DNA from: Endozoicomonas sp. SCSIO W0465
Lineage (GTDB): Bacteria; Pseudomonadota; Gammaproteobacteria; Pseudomonadales; Endozoicomonadaceae
Assembly: GCF_023716865.1 (NCBI RefSeq)
Contig: NZ_CP092417.1
Coordinates: 3,512,001 to 3,576,000, forward strand
Direction: 5' to 3'
DNA: 64,000 bases
A model generated the notes under the pieces. The model saw nothing but the letters and a program-made list of their open reading frames with translations. It had not been told where the DNA came from and did not search any database. The position numbers were made by a program, and so were the translations under genes. Of the stretch, positions 29,154 to 38,288 are shown piece after piece. The first letter of the stretch is position 1. Each line of letters begins with the position of its first letter.

Positions 29154-30151
29154 ATTTGGAAAAAGCCAAGGCCATGGGAATCAGCGATGTAGCTTTTAAT
29201 AAGAAGCGCGGACTTGAAGTCGAAGAGATGACTAAAAGTCAGTATGTGTATAAAACGCTCTTTCGCTTCCGGGCAGGTATTGAAGCGGGAATTTCGTGGC
29301 TAAAGAGATGTTTTGGGCTATCACGTTGCCACTGCAAGGGTTCTGAGCGTTTTGATTCTCATTGCTGGTTATCGGTGGTCTGTTACAACCTGGTGATTCT
29401 GGCCAGACACCCGGCACCATCCTGATAGCCACCTCCACGCTACATGAAAGTACCTTTCCAGCATGGTGGGAGGATGTTTTCTGCCTGCTTTTCGCGTTTT
29501 TCTCCAATATCCGTCCCAGATTAGAGAAAAAAAGGGAAGAGTTTTTGCGGCTCTCTGGAATTTCAGGAAATATCAAAACGAACGTACAATCTAATTATGA
29601 TTGCCTGATGCGTTTTTGGACGAGAACTATCTATTATGCCGACTCTCAGTTTGAACGTATCGTGTTTCCGTTTATGAAAAACCTGAAAGCAATTGGTATA
29701 GAAGTAACACTCCAGCGCATGGATCTGGCCCAATATTACCGACGACTGAGAAATCATGAATTCGATATGACTCAGTACATTTATCCATTACGACAGCATC
29801 CGGGGGAAGAGCTGCTGGACTTTTTCCACTCCGGGAGTGTCAATAAGCGTGATGGCAGAAGCTTGATGGGACTTGAAGATCCTGCCGTTGACGCCATGAT
29901 TGAAAGCATCATGAATGCCACCAGCAAAAACGACCTGGAAACTGCCACATCAGCACTGAACCGGATTCTATTATGGCAGCACTACGGGATACTGAACTGG
30001 CATGGGAATACCCATCGAATAGCCTGGTGGCAACACCTGAAACATCCGGAAAGCTTTCCGCCTTATGGATTTAGTTTGAATACCTGGTGGACTGAACAAA
30101 ACAACAAGGAAAGTCGATAACCTGATAAGAGCAGGAATTGGGATTACGGCT

Positions 30152-31972
30152 ATGCGGTCAATATTCTTCAGTTTAACAACACCGCTGATCATTTGTGCTT
30201 TGCTGGGCAGCACCAGTCCAGTGTTATCTGCAATAGACTATGCAGACGGTCAGAACAGCAAGACGAGGCACGCCATCAGTCTTTATGGTGAGCCCAAGTA
30301 TCCCGAGGGTTTCGAGTATTTTGACTATGTCAATCCCAATGCCCCTAAGGGGGGGGAGCTGAAACAGGGCGTTATCGGTCATTTTGACAGCCTGATCCCT
30401 TATATTGATCGGGGGACCGCAGTAGCTGGCAGCCACATGATGCATGACACGCTACTGGCCAGATCCTGGGATGAACCACTGACAAAATATGGCCTCATTG
30501 CAGAACGAATTGAACTGGCACCTGATAATACCTGGGCAGCCTTTTACATAAACCCAAAGGCCCGATTTCATGATGGTAAACCAGTGACAGCTGATGATGT
30601 CAAGTTCAGCTTTGATCTGCTCAGGGAACAGGGTTCAACGTTTTACAAGCAGTTCTACCAGGATGTCGAGAAGGTAGAAGTCACGGGTAACGACAGGGCT
30701 CTTTTTGTTTTCAGGCACAGTAATAACAGAGAGTTGCCATTAATTCTGGGGCAAATGCCAATTCTTCCAAAACATTTTTGGGCGGAACGCGATTTCTCGT
30801 CTCCCGGCATGGAGATTCCACTCAGCAGTGGCCCCTATAAACCCGTAAGAATAGTACCCGGACGCTCAATAACATTTGCCAGAGTAGAAAACTACTGGGG
30901 GAAGGATCTGCCAGTTAACCGCGGAAGGCACAATTTTGACCGAATTCAGTACGACTATTATCGAAATAGCAATGTCCTTTTAGAAGCCCTGCAGAAAGGG
31001 GAATTCGATCTCAAGGCCGTTAGCGACCCCCGTGTATGGCATAACCAGATACGAGATGAATCACTGCAAAAAAACCAATTGACTCGCTCCTCTTTAAGCA
31101 ATCATAACCCCCAGACCTTAACCATTACCTATAACTCCAGAAGAGCGCATCTATCAGACCCGCGTGTCAGAGAGGCGCTGGGGTATGCCATCGAATTTGA
31201 CTGGATCAATCAACACTTATTCCATGGCATGTACAAAAGGGCTGACAGTGTTTTTGCCGGAACAGAACTGGGCGCTTCGGAAAAACCGTCTGTACAGGAA
31301 CAAGAGCTGCTCTTCACATGGAAAACTGAAATCCCGGAAGTAGCATTGCATCAGGCCTGGGTTCCACCGGGGGATGAACCGGGTATCACCCGTAGAGATC
31401 GGAAAAGAAAAGCACTTTCACTGCTACAGCAAAGTGGCTGGTTCATCAAGAAAAACAAACTGATCAACCATAACGGTCAACCGCTTGAGCTTGAAATCCT
31501 GTTATCTTCTTCTGAGGACGAACGCATCTTCATTCCAGTACAAAAGATGCTCGAAAGTATGGGCATCAGACTCAATATACGAACCGTGGACGTTGCCCAA
31601 TATGTTGAAAGAGTCAGAAACCAGGACTTTGATATGGTCATGCACACCTTTCCCCATACCCCTTCACCAGGTACAGAGCAGGCAAGCCTCTGGGGTTCAG
31701 GCACTGTTGACCTGCATGGTTCCAGAAACATTGCGGGCATAAAGCTTGAATCCATCGATAAACTGACAGAGAAAATTCCCCGGGCAAATTCCCGGGAGGA
31801 GCTGTTAATACTCATTAAATCAATGGATCGAATCATTCTCTGGAATCACTATGTGCTGCCACTATGGTATCAACCTGACTGGCTGGTAGTGCATAAGAAG
31901 CAACTGAAATACCCGAATAACCCAGCGCACTATGCATTGGATTTAAGTACCTGGTGGTACTGCAAGGATTGA
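30152..31972 (+). CDS. yejA: YejA-like periplasmic peptide-binding protein 2
   Basis: A 606-aa family-5 solute-binding protein. The signal peptide is clear (FFSLTTPLIICALLGSTSPVLSA). Landmarks of the YejA branch are FEYFDYVNPNAPKGGELKQG, ARFHDGKPVTADDVKFSFD, SGPYKPVRIVPGR, VENYWGKDLPVNRGRHNFD and a C-terminal STWWY. It captures oligopeptides in the periplasm for the YejBEF permease. E. coli YejA (604 aa) is nearly the same length. It starts 31 bp after gene 1 stops. Confidence 0.9.
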   Translation: MRSIFFSLTTPLIICALLGSTSPVLSAIDYADGQNSKTRHAISLYGEPKYPEGFEYFDYVNPNAPKGGELKQGVIGHFDSLIPYIDRGTAVAGSHMMHDTLLARSWDEPLTKYGLIAERIELAPDNTWAAFYINPKARFHDGKPVTADDVKFSFDLLREQGSTFYKQFYQDVEKVEVTGNDRALFVFRHSNNRELPLILGQMPILPKHFWAERDFSSPGMEIPLSSGPYKPVRIVPGRSITFARVENYWGKDLPVNRGRHNFDRIQYDYYRNSNVLLEALQKGEFDLKAVSDPRVWHNQIRDESLQKNQLTRSSLSNHNPQTLTITYNSRRAHLSDPRVREALGYAIEFDWINQHLFHGMYKRADSVFAGTELGASEKPSVQEQELLFTWKTEIPEVALHQAWVPPGDEPGITRRDRKRKALSLLQQSGWFIKKNKLINHNGQPLELEILLSSSEDERIFIPVQKMLESMGIRLNIRTVDVAQYVERVRNQDFDMVMHTFPHTPSPGTEQASLWGSGTVDLHGSRNIAGIKLESIDKLTEKIPRANSREELLILIKSMDRIILWNHYVLPLWYQPDWLVVHKKQLKYPNNPAHYALDLSTWWYCKD

Positions 31973-32003
31973 TCAGTCAGGGTAATTGTAAGGAACCTGT
32001 CGT

Positions 32004-33806
32004 ATGTATGACGATTTGATAAAAGGAATTGTTGTAGTCACTCTTTTGTACTCTATACCTGCTTCTGCAACACCGCCAGATAAAAGCTCAACAACGGCTC
32101 ATGGTCTTAGCTTTCATGACTCGCTTCACTACCCGGAAGATTTTACCCACTTTGACTACACAAACCCCAATGCACCAAAAGGCGGCATACTGAGAAAGGG
32201 AAGGATCGGCAGTTTTGATACCTTTAATACTTTTGCCCCAAAAGGTTCCTGGGCTGATGGCAGCTACTTTCTGAATGACCCATTGATGGTGAAATCGGGT
32301 GATGAACCCTATTCAGTCTATGGACTGATTGCTCAACAAATTGAATACCCGGACGATTTCCGATGGGTCACATATCACCTCAATCCGAACGCCCGCTTTC
32401 ATGATGGACATCCCATCACATCAGAAGATATTGTCTATACGTTTCAGTCTTTGCAGGAACGGGGCCCACCTCACTATAAGCACCTTTATGGGATTATTGA
32501 AAAAGTTGAGATAATATCCCCCAAAGCCGTTCGTTTCAGTTTTTCCGAACCACCAGCAAAGAGCCTTATTCTTCGACTGTCACAACTCCGGGTGCTGCCA
32601 GCACACTACTGGCAACAGCCAGAGAATGATCTTTTTAAGGCAACACTGAAGCCTCCACTGGCCAGTGGGCCTTACCGGGTGAAAGATTTCAGCCCCGGCC
32701 GCTTTGTTACCTATGAACGAGTCCGGGACTATTGGGCCGCTGACTTACCCGTAAACAAAGGACGACATAATTTTGATATTGTCAGAACCGACTACTATCG
32801 TGATGATGGTATTGCTCTTGAAGCGTTTAAAAAGGGAGAGTACAACCTGCGTATTGATACCAATCCAAGAAGCTGGTCTCAAGCTTACCAACAAAAGAAA
32901 CCGGGTCAGGTCAACTTCATCCGGGAGAAAATTTATAATAAAAGCCTGGGCATGAGGGCTTTTGTCTTCAATCTCAGAAAGCCCGTTTTTGGGAATCGAC
33001 TGGTCCGAAAAGCCATAGCACAGGCTCTTGATTTCAACTGGATGAATCAACACCTTTTTTTTGGGATGTACTATCAGGCCTATAGTCTTTTTTCTAACTC
33101 AGACCTTGCAGCTATTGAACCACCATCGGTCAAAGAGAAAGAAATACTTGCTCACTGGTCAGCAGAACTTCCTGATGAGCTGTTTACCTCCCAATGGCAG
33201 CCTGTACAGACAGATGGTTCTGGCAACTGGCGGAAAAACAAGATACAAGCTCTGAAACTACTGAAAGAAGCCGGTTTTGAATACCAAAACAAAGTACTTC
33301 AAAACCAGAATGGCCAATCGATTCAGTTTGAAATTCTTCTTACCAACCCGGAACATGAACGTTTTGTTATTCCGTTTGCCCGTAACCTCAAGGAACTGGG
33401 GATATCGGCAAGCATTAATACAGTAGACACCTCACAATACATCTACCGTGTTCGCAAGTTTGATTTTGATATAATCATTCATGGTTTTTACCCCGGCATT
33501 ACACCCGGTACTGAGCTGAAAAATTTCTGGAGTAGTACCAGTGCTGACAGTGAGGCTGGACAGAACCTTTCGGGCATAAAACTTGAGTCGCTGGATAACC
33601 TGATTGATAAAGCCATCATGGCAACAAGTCGCGAAGAGTTAATCCTTTACACCAGAGCAATTGACCGGATTGTACTCTGGCACTATGCGGTCATTCCTCA
33701 ATGGTATCTCCCCTATTGGCCAGTGGTTTACCGGCCAGGACTGAAACACCCCGAACTTGCCCCCCCTTTTGAAAATGGCCTGAGCACCTGGTGGTGGGAG
33801 TTTTGA
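32004..33806 (+). CDS. yejA: YejA-like periplasmic peptide-binding protein 3
   Basis: A 600-aa paralogue of genes 1, 2 and 4, starting 31 bp after gene 2 stops, with AAGGAACC upstream of its ATG. The N-terminal signal (IKGIVVVTLLYSIPASA) is followed by FTHFDYTNPNAPKGGILRKG, ARFHDGHPITSEDIVYTF, SGPYRVKDFSPGR, VRDYWAADLPVNKGRHNFD and STWWWEF. The ligand-contact segments around residues 230-330 differ from those of the neighbours, as expected if the copies have different peptide preferences. It is part of the same transcription unit. Confidence 0.9.
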   Translation: MYDDLIKGIVVVTLLYSIPASATPPDKSSTTAHGLSFHDSLHYPEDFTHFDYTNPNAPKGGILRKGRIGSFDTFNTFAPKGSWADGSYFLNDPLMVKSGDEPYSVYGLIAQQIEYPDDFRWVTYHLNPNARFHDGHPITSEDIVYTFQSLQERGPPHYKHLYGIIEKVEIISPKAVRFSFSEPPAKSLILRLSQLRVLPAHYWQQPENDLFKATLKPPLASGPYRVKDFSPGRFVTYERVRDYWAADLPVNKGRHNFDIVRTDYYRDDGIALEAFKKGEYNLRIDTNPRSWSQAYQQKKPGQVNFIREKIYNKSLGMRAFVFNLRKPVFGNRLVRKAIAQALDFNWMNQHLFFGMYYQAYSLFSNSDLAAIEPPSVKEKEILAHWSAELPDELFTSQWQPVQTDGSGNWRKNKIQALKLLKEAGFEYQNKVLQNQNGQSIQFEILLTNPEHERFVIPFARNLKELGISASINTVDTSQYIYRVRKFDFDIIIHGFYPGITPGTELKNFWSSTSADSEAGQNLSGIKLESLDNLIDKAIMATSREELILYTRAIDRIVLWHYAVIPQWYLPYWPVVYRPGLKHPELAPPFENGLSTWWWEF

Positions 33807-33933
33807 TATGAGGTCAGCATGATTGCAAAAGCATTACTGGCACTTAACAGCTACTCATGGTTAAGTCTATATTAGAACGATTATTTATAAACAAGACTGT
33901 ATAGCGATTTTTAAACACTAACGGTTTCTTATA

Positions 33934-35937
33934 ATGGTAATGAATTCTGGCTATCTCAAACTTGCAGCACTCACCCTTGGGGTTACCCTCTCTTATTCCA
34001 GCTTGTCATCAGCCGTCCCCTCCGGACAGACACCTGGATCACAGGATATTATCGCAAAAACGTCACTGGTACTTCACGGAGAAGCGAAATACGGTAGTCC
34101 GGATCAACCCTTCACACATTTTGAATATGTTAATCCAGATGCCCCCAAAGGCGGCAGTCTTCGTATGGCAGCCAGTGGTACCTTCGACAGCCTCAATCCA
34201 TATACCAACAAAGGAACACCGGTCACCGGCATTGGGCTGATTTATGATACCTTGATGACCCAGAGCCGTGATGAGCCTTTCTCCCTCTACCCACTGGTGG
34301 CCGAGTCAGCAGAAAAAGCCCCTGATAACAGCAGTATTACCTATAACCTCAACCCCGATGCCCGTTTTCATGATGGTAAACCCATCACTGCCAACGATGT
34401 AAAATACACCTTTGAACTGCTGACCAGTCAGGGACACCCTTTCTATCGCAGTTACTACTCAGATGTGGACTCCGTCACCGTTCTTTCTGACAGTCGGGTC
34501 AAATTCACATTCAAACATGCCAATAACCGGGAATTGCCTTTCATTTTGTCTGAACTGCCCATTCTCCCTCAACATCACTGGGAACAGGATGAGAATGATT
34601 TTTCCTCCACCTCATTGAACATTCCTCTTGGCAGTGGTCCCTATCAGGTCAAGCATGTTGATGGGGGCCGGAGTATTGCCTATCAGCGAGTCAGCGATTA
34701 CTGGGCAAAAGATCTACCCGTTAATAAAGGCCGTTATAATTTTGATGAGATCAGTTACGACTACTATCGAGACGAACATGTTGCCCTTCAGGCACTGAAA
34801 GCGGGCGAATATGACCTGCGCCATGAAAATATTGCCAAAAACTGGGCCACTGCCTATGACGTTCCCGCTGTACATCGGGGCGAACTGATTCTGGCCACCA
34901 TCCCTACCCGGAACCCGGCACCTATCCAGGGCTTTGCATTCAACCTGCGACGGGACTTCTTCCAGGACCCTCTGGTTCGAAAAGCCATGGGCTATGCAAT
35001 GGATTTCGAGTGGCTGAATCGCAACCTTTTCCATGACAGTCACCTCCGTTCGAAGAGCTATTTTGGCAATTCAGGTATGGAAGCCAGTGGCATTCCTGAG
35101 GGCGATGAGCTGACACTCCTTGAACCATGGCGCAGTCAATTACCTGCAGATCTCTTTACCAAGCCTTACAGCGTTCCGGTGACCAATGGTTCCGGCAATA
35201 TCCGACCTCAACTGCAAGAAGCACTGACGCTGCTGAAAAAAGCTGGCTGGCGCCTGGAGAACAACAAGCTGGTCGATAAGCGTGGTCAACCCTTAGAGGT
35301 TGAGTTACTGCTCGCCCAACCTTCTCTTGAGCGGGTGGCGCTTCTCTTCAAGAAAAACCTTGAACAAATGGGTATTGAACTGAATATCCGAACCGTTGAT
35401 ATCTCTCAATACATTAACCGTATTCGTGACTTTGATTATGACATGATCGTTGCGGGCTATGGTCAATCGGCCTCTCCGGGTAATGAACAGACGGGTTTCT
35501 GGGGAAGCAAGGCCGCAGACACCAAAGGTAGCCGCAATTACATGGGAATCAAAGATCCGGTAGTGGATGCCATGATTGATCATGTGATTAATGCCGACAG
35601 CCGGGAAGAGCTAACGACCGCAGTAAAAGCACTGGATCGGGTGCTTCTGTGGGGAGAGTACATGATTCCTCAATGGTACTACCCTTATGATCGAATCGCT
35701 CATTCCAACAAGCTGGCCAGGCCAAAATCAGAACCTCTGTACAGTACTGATATTTACTCCTGGTGGATCGACAGCCAACCGGATGCAACCAAAGCAACCA
35801 GTACTTCATCCCCGAGCAATGACGATACCGAAGCACCAGCAGTTCAAGCTGAAAATGACCGCTTGTGGTTATACTCGGGACTCATCTTGCTGGGCCTTAT
35901 TCCTGTCTGGATTTATCGTCGCAGAAAGAACCGTTAA
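33934..35937 (+). CDS. yejA: YejA-like peptide-binding protein 4 with C-terminal membrane anchor
   Basis: A 667-aa family-5 binding protein, the longest of the four. It has an N-terminal signal (LAALTLGVTLSYSSLSSA) and all YejA landmarks (FEYVNPDAPKGGSLRMA, ARFHDGKPITANDVKYTF, SGPYQVKHVDGGR, VSDYWAKDLPVNKGRYNFD). After the usual end at about residue 610 it adds a Thr/Ser/Pro-rich linker (ATKATSTSSPSNDD) and a TM helix with basic stop (LWLYSGLILLGLIPVWIYRRRKNR). The protein is probably tethered to the inner membrane, close to the permease. Start ATG 33934 or 33940. Confidence 0.9.
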   Translation: MVMNSGYLKLAALTLGVTLSYSSLSSAVPSGQTPGSQDIIAKTSLVLHGEAKYGSPDQPFTHFEYVNPDAPKGGSLRMAASGTFDSLNPYTNKGTPVTGIGLIYDTLMTQSRDEPFSLYPLVAESAEKAPDNSSITYNLNPDARFHDGKPITANDVKYTFELLTSQGHPFYRSYYSDVDSVTVLSDSRVKFTFKHANNRELPFILSELPILPQHHWEQDENDFSSTSLNIPLGSGPYQVKHVDGGRSIAYQRVSDYWAKDLPVNKGRYNFDEISYDYYRDEHVALQALKAGEYDLRHENIAKNWATAYDVPAVHRGELILATIPTRNPAPIQGFAFNLRRDFFQDPLVRKAMGYAMDFEWLNRNLFHDSHLRSKSYFGNSGMEASGIPEGDELTLLEPWRSQLPADLFTKPYSVPVTNGSGNIRPQLQEALTLLKKAGWRLENNKLVDKRGQPLEVELLLAQPSLERVALLFKKNLEQMGIELNIRTVDISQYINRIRDFDYDMIVAGYGQSASPGNEQTGFWGSKAADTKGSRNYMGIKDPVVDAMIDHVINADSREELTTAVKALDRVLLWGEYMIPQWYYPYDRIAHSNKLARPKSEPLYSTDIYSWWIDSQPDATKATSTSSPSNDDTEAPAVQAENDRLWLYSGLILLGLIPVWIYRRRKNR

Positions 35938-36004
35938 CCTTTCACCATTCACCGGGAACCCTGGCCATAAAATGAAGGTTTTCTGTTTTGGCAGCTCTGG
36001 TTTT

Positions 36005-36081
36005 AGATCAGGGTTTCAGATCAGGGTTTCACAACAAAGTTTCAGATCTGGATTTCACAACAAAGTTTCAGATCTGGATTT
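36005..36081 (+). repeat. Nested short tandem repeats upstream of yejB
   Basis: A 13-bp unit AGATCAGGGTTTC occurs twice (36005-36030), then a 26-bp unit starting CACAACAAAGTTTCAGATC occurs twice (36030-36055 and 36056-36081). The 26-mer contains a diverged 13-mer (AGATCTGGATTTC). The array lies in the yejA4-yejB gap, 50 bp before yejB, so copy number could alter the leader. Confidence 0.8.
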
Positions 36082-36133
36082 CACAGCCAGGAGAATCAAC
36101 CATGCTCACAAAAACGCATAACAGGAAGTCTCC

Positions 36134-37222
36134 ATGAGCAGCTACATTTTGCGACGGCTTGCCCTGATGATCCCAACCCTGTTCGGGATCATGCTGGTTA
36201 ATTTTGTCATCATTCAGGCAGCCCCCGGTGGCCCTGTAGAGCAGATGATTGCCAAGCTTGAAGGGTTCGAAGTCAATGCCATCAGTCGAATCGGAGGCTC
36301 CGGCAATTCCGAAGTACAGCAGATGAGCCTGGATGAAAGTGGCGAATACCGTGGACGCAGAGGTCTTGACCCGGAACTGATCAAAGATATCGAGAAACTG
36401 TACGGTTTTGACAAGCCCGCCCATGAACGGTTTCTACAGATGATCAAAAACTACCTTACCTTTAACTTTGGAGACTCCTTTTTCCGCGATGCCAAAGTAG
36501 TAGACCTTATCAGGGAGAAGCTGCCGGTTTCTATTTCACTGGGCCTCTGGAGTACCCTGATCATCTACCTGATCTCCATTCCACTGGGCATTCGCAAGGC
36601 ATTGAAACACGGCAGTCGGTTCGATATCTGGTCAAGCGCTATCATCACCACAGGGTATGCAATCCCAAGCTTTCTTTTGGCCATTCTGTTAATTGTGCTC
36701 TTTGCCGGCGGCAGTTACTGGAACGTTTTTCCACTGAGAGGCCTGGTATCAGACAACTTCGACGAGTTAAGCCTGGTAGGTCAGATCCGGGATTATATCT
36801 GGCACATGATTCTTCCCATTATCTGTATGGTCATCAGTGGTTTTGCCACGCTGACCATGCTGACCAAAAATTCATTTCTGGATGAAATCCACAAACAGTA
36901 TGTGCAAACGGCCAGAGCCAAAGGATTGGACGATCATAAGGTACTGTATGGCCATATTTTCCGTAATGCCATGCTACTGGTGATTTCCGGCTTCCCTGCG
37001 GCGTTGATTGGCATTCTGTTTACCAGCTCATTACTGATTGAAATTATTTTCTCTCTGGATGGGCTCGGCTTGCTCGGGTATGAAGCTGCCATCAACCGCG
37101 ATTATCCCGTGGTTTTTGGCTCTCTTTATATCTTCACCCTGCTGGGTATGCTGATCAAACTCGTCGGTGACCTTACTTATGTTGCCGTTGACCCCCGTAT
37201 TGATTTCGAAGCCAGAGACTGA
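36134..37222 (+). CDS. yejB: Peptide ABC transporter permease YejB
   Basis: A 362-aa inner-membrane permease (E. coli YejB is 364 aa). Six hydrophobic segments include the first helix LALMIPTLFGIMLVNFVII. A long periplasmic stretch (about 40-110) is characteristic of YejB. The cytoplasmic EAA loop reads AKGLDDHKVLYGHIFRNA, which docks on the ATPase. With YejE it forms the channel for oligopeptides and related antimicrobial peptides. Confidence 0.94.
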   Translation: MSSYILRRLALMIPTLFGIMLVNFVIIQAAPGGPVEQMIAKLEGFEVNAISRIGGSGNSEVQQMSLDESGEYRGRRGLDPELIKDIEKLYGFDKPAHERFLQMIKNYLTFNFGDSFFRDAKVVDLIREKLPVSISLGLWSTLIIYLISIPLGIRKALKHGSRFDIWSSAIITTGYAIPSFLLAILLIVLFAGGSYWNVFPLRGLVSDNFDELSLVGQIRDYIWHMILPIICMVISGFATLTMLTKNSFLDEIHKQYVQTARAKGLDDHKVLYGHIFRNAMLLVISGFPAALIGILFTSSLLIEIIFSLDGLGLLGYEAAINRDYPVVFGSLYIFTLLGMLIKLVGDLTYVAVDPRIDFEARD

Positions 37223-37228
37223 CGTGGA

Positions 37229-38260
37229 ATGACAAGATTCAAACTTAATCCGCTCAACCAGCGTCGTTGGCAGAATTTCAAGCAGAATCGCCGGGGTTAT
37301 ATTTCACTCTGGATATTCAGCACGCTCTTTGTGATTACCCTGCTGGCAGAGGTGGTTGCTAACGATAAGCCGCTGCTGCTCTGGTATGAGGGCAGTCCCT
37401 ATTTCCCGACCTTCGTCATCTATCCGGAAACCACTTTCGGCGGCGAGTTTGAACTGGAGATGGACTACCGACAGGACTTCGCCAGAGAGCTGATCGAGCC
37501 CAAAGGGTGGATGCTATGGCCGCCCATTCGCTACAGTTACGACACCATCAATTACGCCCGTATTGCGCCCGCCCACCCTTCTCTTGATAACTGGCTGGGC
37601 ACAGACGATCAGGGTCGTGATGTCCTCGCGCGGGTTATATACGGCTTCCGCATTTCGGTACTTTTTGGTTTGGCATTGACCTTTTTCAGCACCGTCATCG
37701 GTGTTGCAGTTGGTGCTCTTCAGGGCTTTTACGGTGGCAAGATCGATCTGTTCGGACAACGGTTTATTGAGATCTGGTCAGGTATGCCCAACCTCTACCT
37801 GCTGATCATCCTTTCCAGTTTTGTCGAGCCCGGTTTCTGGTGGTTGCTGGGGATCATGCTGTTATTCCAGTGGATGGCACTGGTTGATGTGGTGCGCGCC
37901 GAGTTTCTCCGGGGCAGAAACCTGGAGTATGTTCGAGCCGCCAGGGCTCTCGGGATGACCAATGGGCGCCTGATGTTCCGGCATATTTTACCCAACGCCA
38001 TGATCGCTACCGTCACGTTTATGCCCTTTATTCTGACGGGGGCCATTACCACCCTCACCTCTCTGGATTTCCTGGGTTTCGGCCTGCCTGCAGGCTCCCC
38101 TTCCCTTGGCGAATTGATTGCCCAGGGCAAAAACAACCTTCAGGCGCCCTGGCTGGGTATCACGGCATTTCTGGTCATGTCCATTATGCTGACGTTACTG
38201 GTGTTTATTGGTGAAGCGTGCAGAGATGCACTGGACCCAAGAAAATACTATTCAAACTAA
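37229..38260 (+). CDS. yejE: Peptide ABC transporter permease YejE
   Basis: A 343-aa permease, partner of YejB (E. coli YejE 341 aa). An N-terminal TM helix and a periplasmic insert (about 45-120) precede the domain with LGTDDQGRDVLARVIYGFR and the EAA loop (ARALGMTNGRLMFRHILPNA). It begins 6 bp after yejB stops and continues directly into yejF. Confidence 0.94.
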   Translation: MTRFKLNPLNQRRWQNFKQNRRGYISLWIFSTLFVITLLAEVVANDKPLLLWYEGSPYFPTFVIYPETTFGGEFELEMDYRQDFARELIEPKGWMLWPPIRYSYDTINYARIAPAHPSLDNWLGTDDQGRDVLARVIYGFRISVLFGLALTFFSTVIGVAVGALQGFYGGKIDLFGQRFIEIWSGMPNLYLLIILSSFVEPGFWWLLGIMLLFQWMALVDVVRAEFLRGRNLEYVRAARALGMTNGRLMFRHILPNAMIATVTFMPFILTGAITTLTSLDFLGFGLPAGSPSLGELIAQGKNNLQAPWLGITAFLVMSIMLTLLVFIGEACRDALDPRKYYSN

Positions 38261-38288
38261 AGAGCGACAAATAGAGCATCGAATCTTT

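Larger units (their letters stand above)
27729..29425 (+). pseudogene. ISNCY-like transposase, broken by two MITE insertions
   Basis: The ancestral frame starts at the ATG at 27729 (MRKKR), is interrupted at codon 5-6 by a MITE (27745-27903), resumes with NPQCSMELHYVPHE, is interrupted again after GYACRANLE by a second MITE (28994-29153), and ends with KAKAMGISDVAF to the stop at 29425. Removing both MITEs with one target copy each restores 454 codons exactly. The N-terminal AESVLRAALLKQYLNCDYDYL region, the DSTVTESDI segment and the GDGGYAC block fit a DDE transposase of the ISNCY type. The family name is given from memory of similar proteins. The longest surviving frame is 27926-29038. It is unlikely to be active. 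Confidence 0.8.
27591..29628. mobile_element. ISNCY-like insertion sequence carrying two MITEs
   Basis: Terminal inverted repeats AGTTCTCGTCCAAAAAC (27591-27607) and its complement (29612-29628) are perfect over 17 bp. The 4-bp target ATCT is duplicated at 27587-27590 and 29629-29632. The element is 2038 bp as found; without its two MITEs and their duplications it would be about 1703 bp with one 453-aa transposase. It is inserted in the 3' third of yejA-like gene 1. Confidence 0.85.
24285..30120 (+). pseudogene. YejA-like peptide-binding protein gene 1, interrupted by a group II intron and an IS
   Basis: Three pieces, 24285-24326, 26258-27590 and 29633-30120, join without any frame change into 621 codons (620 aa). 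The joint over the intron rebuilds a signal peptide (MIILKRQQCIVIFL then FIVSNNLLA) ending in a plausible cleavage site. The joint over the IS reads KLIFI-YYADSQF. The mature protein has the family-5 solute-binding layout with FDYTNPQAP, SGPYKISRVVPGK, RVNDYWGKDLPVN and the C-terminal TWW. The start is a TTG after GGAAGG. If the intron still splices, only the IS blocks expression. It is a paralogue of the next three genes and would deliver peptides to YejBEF. Confidence 0.85.
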
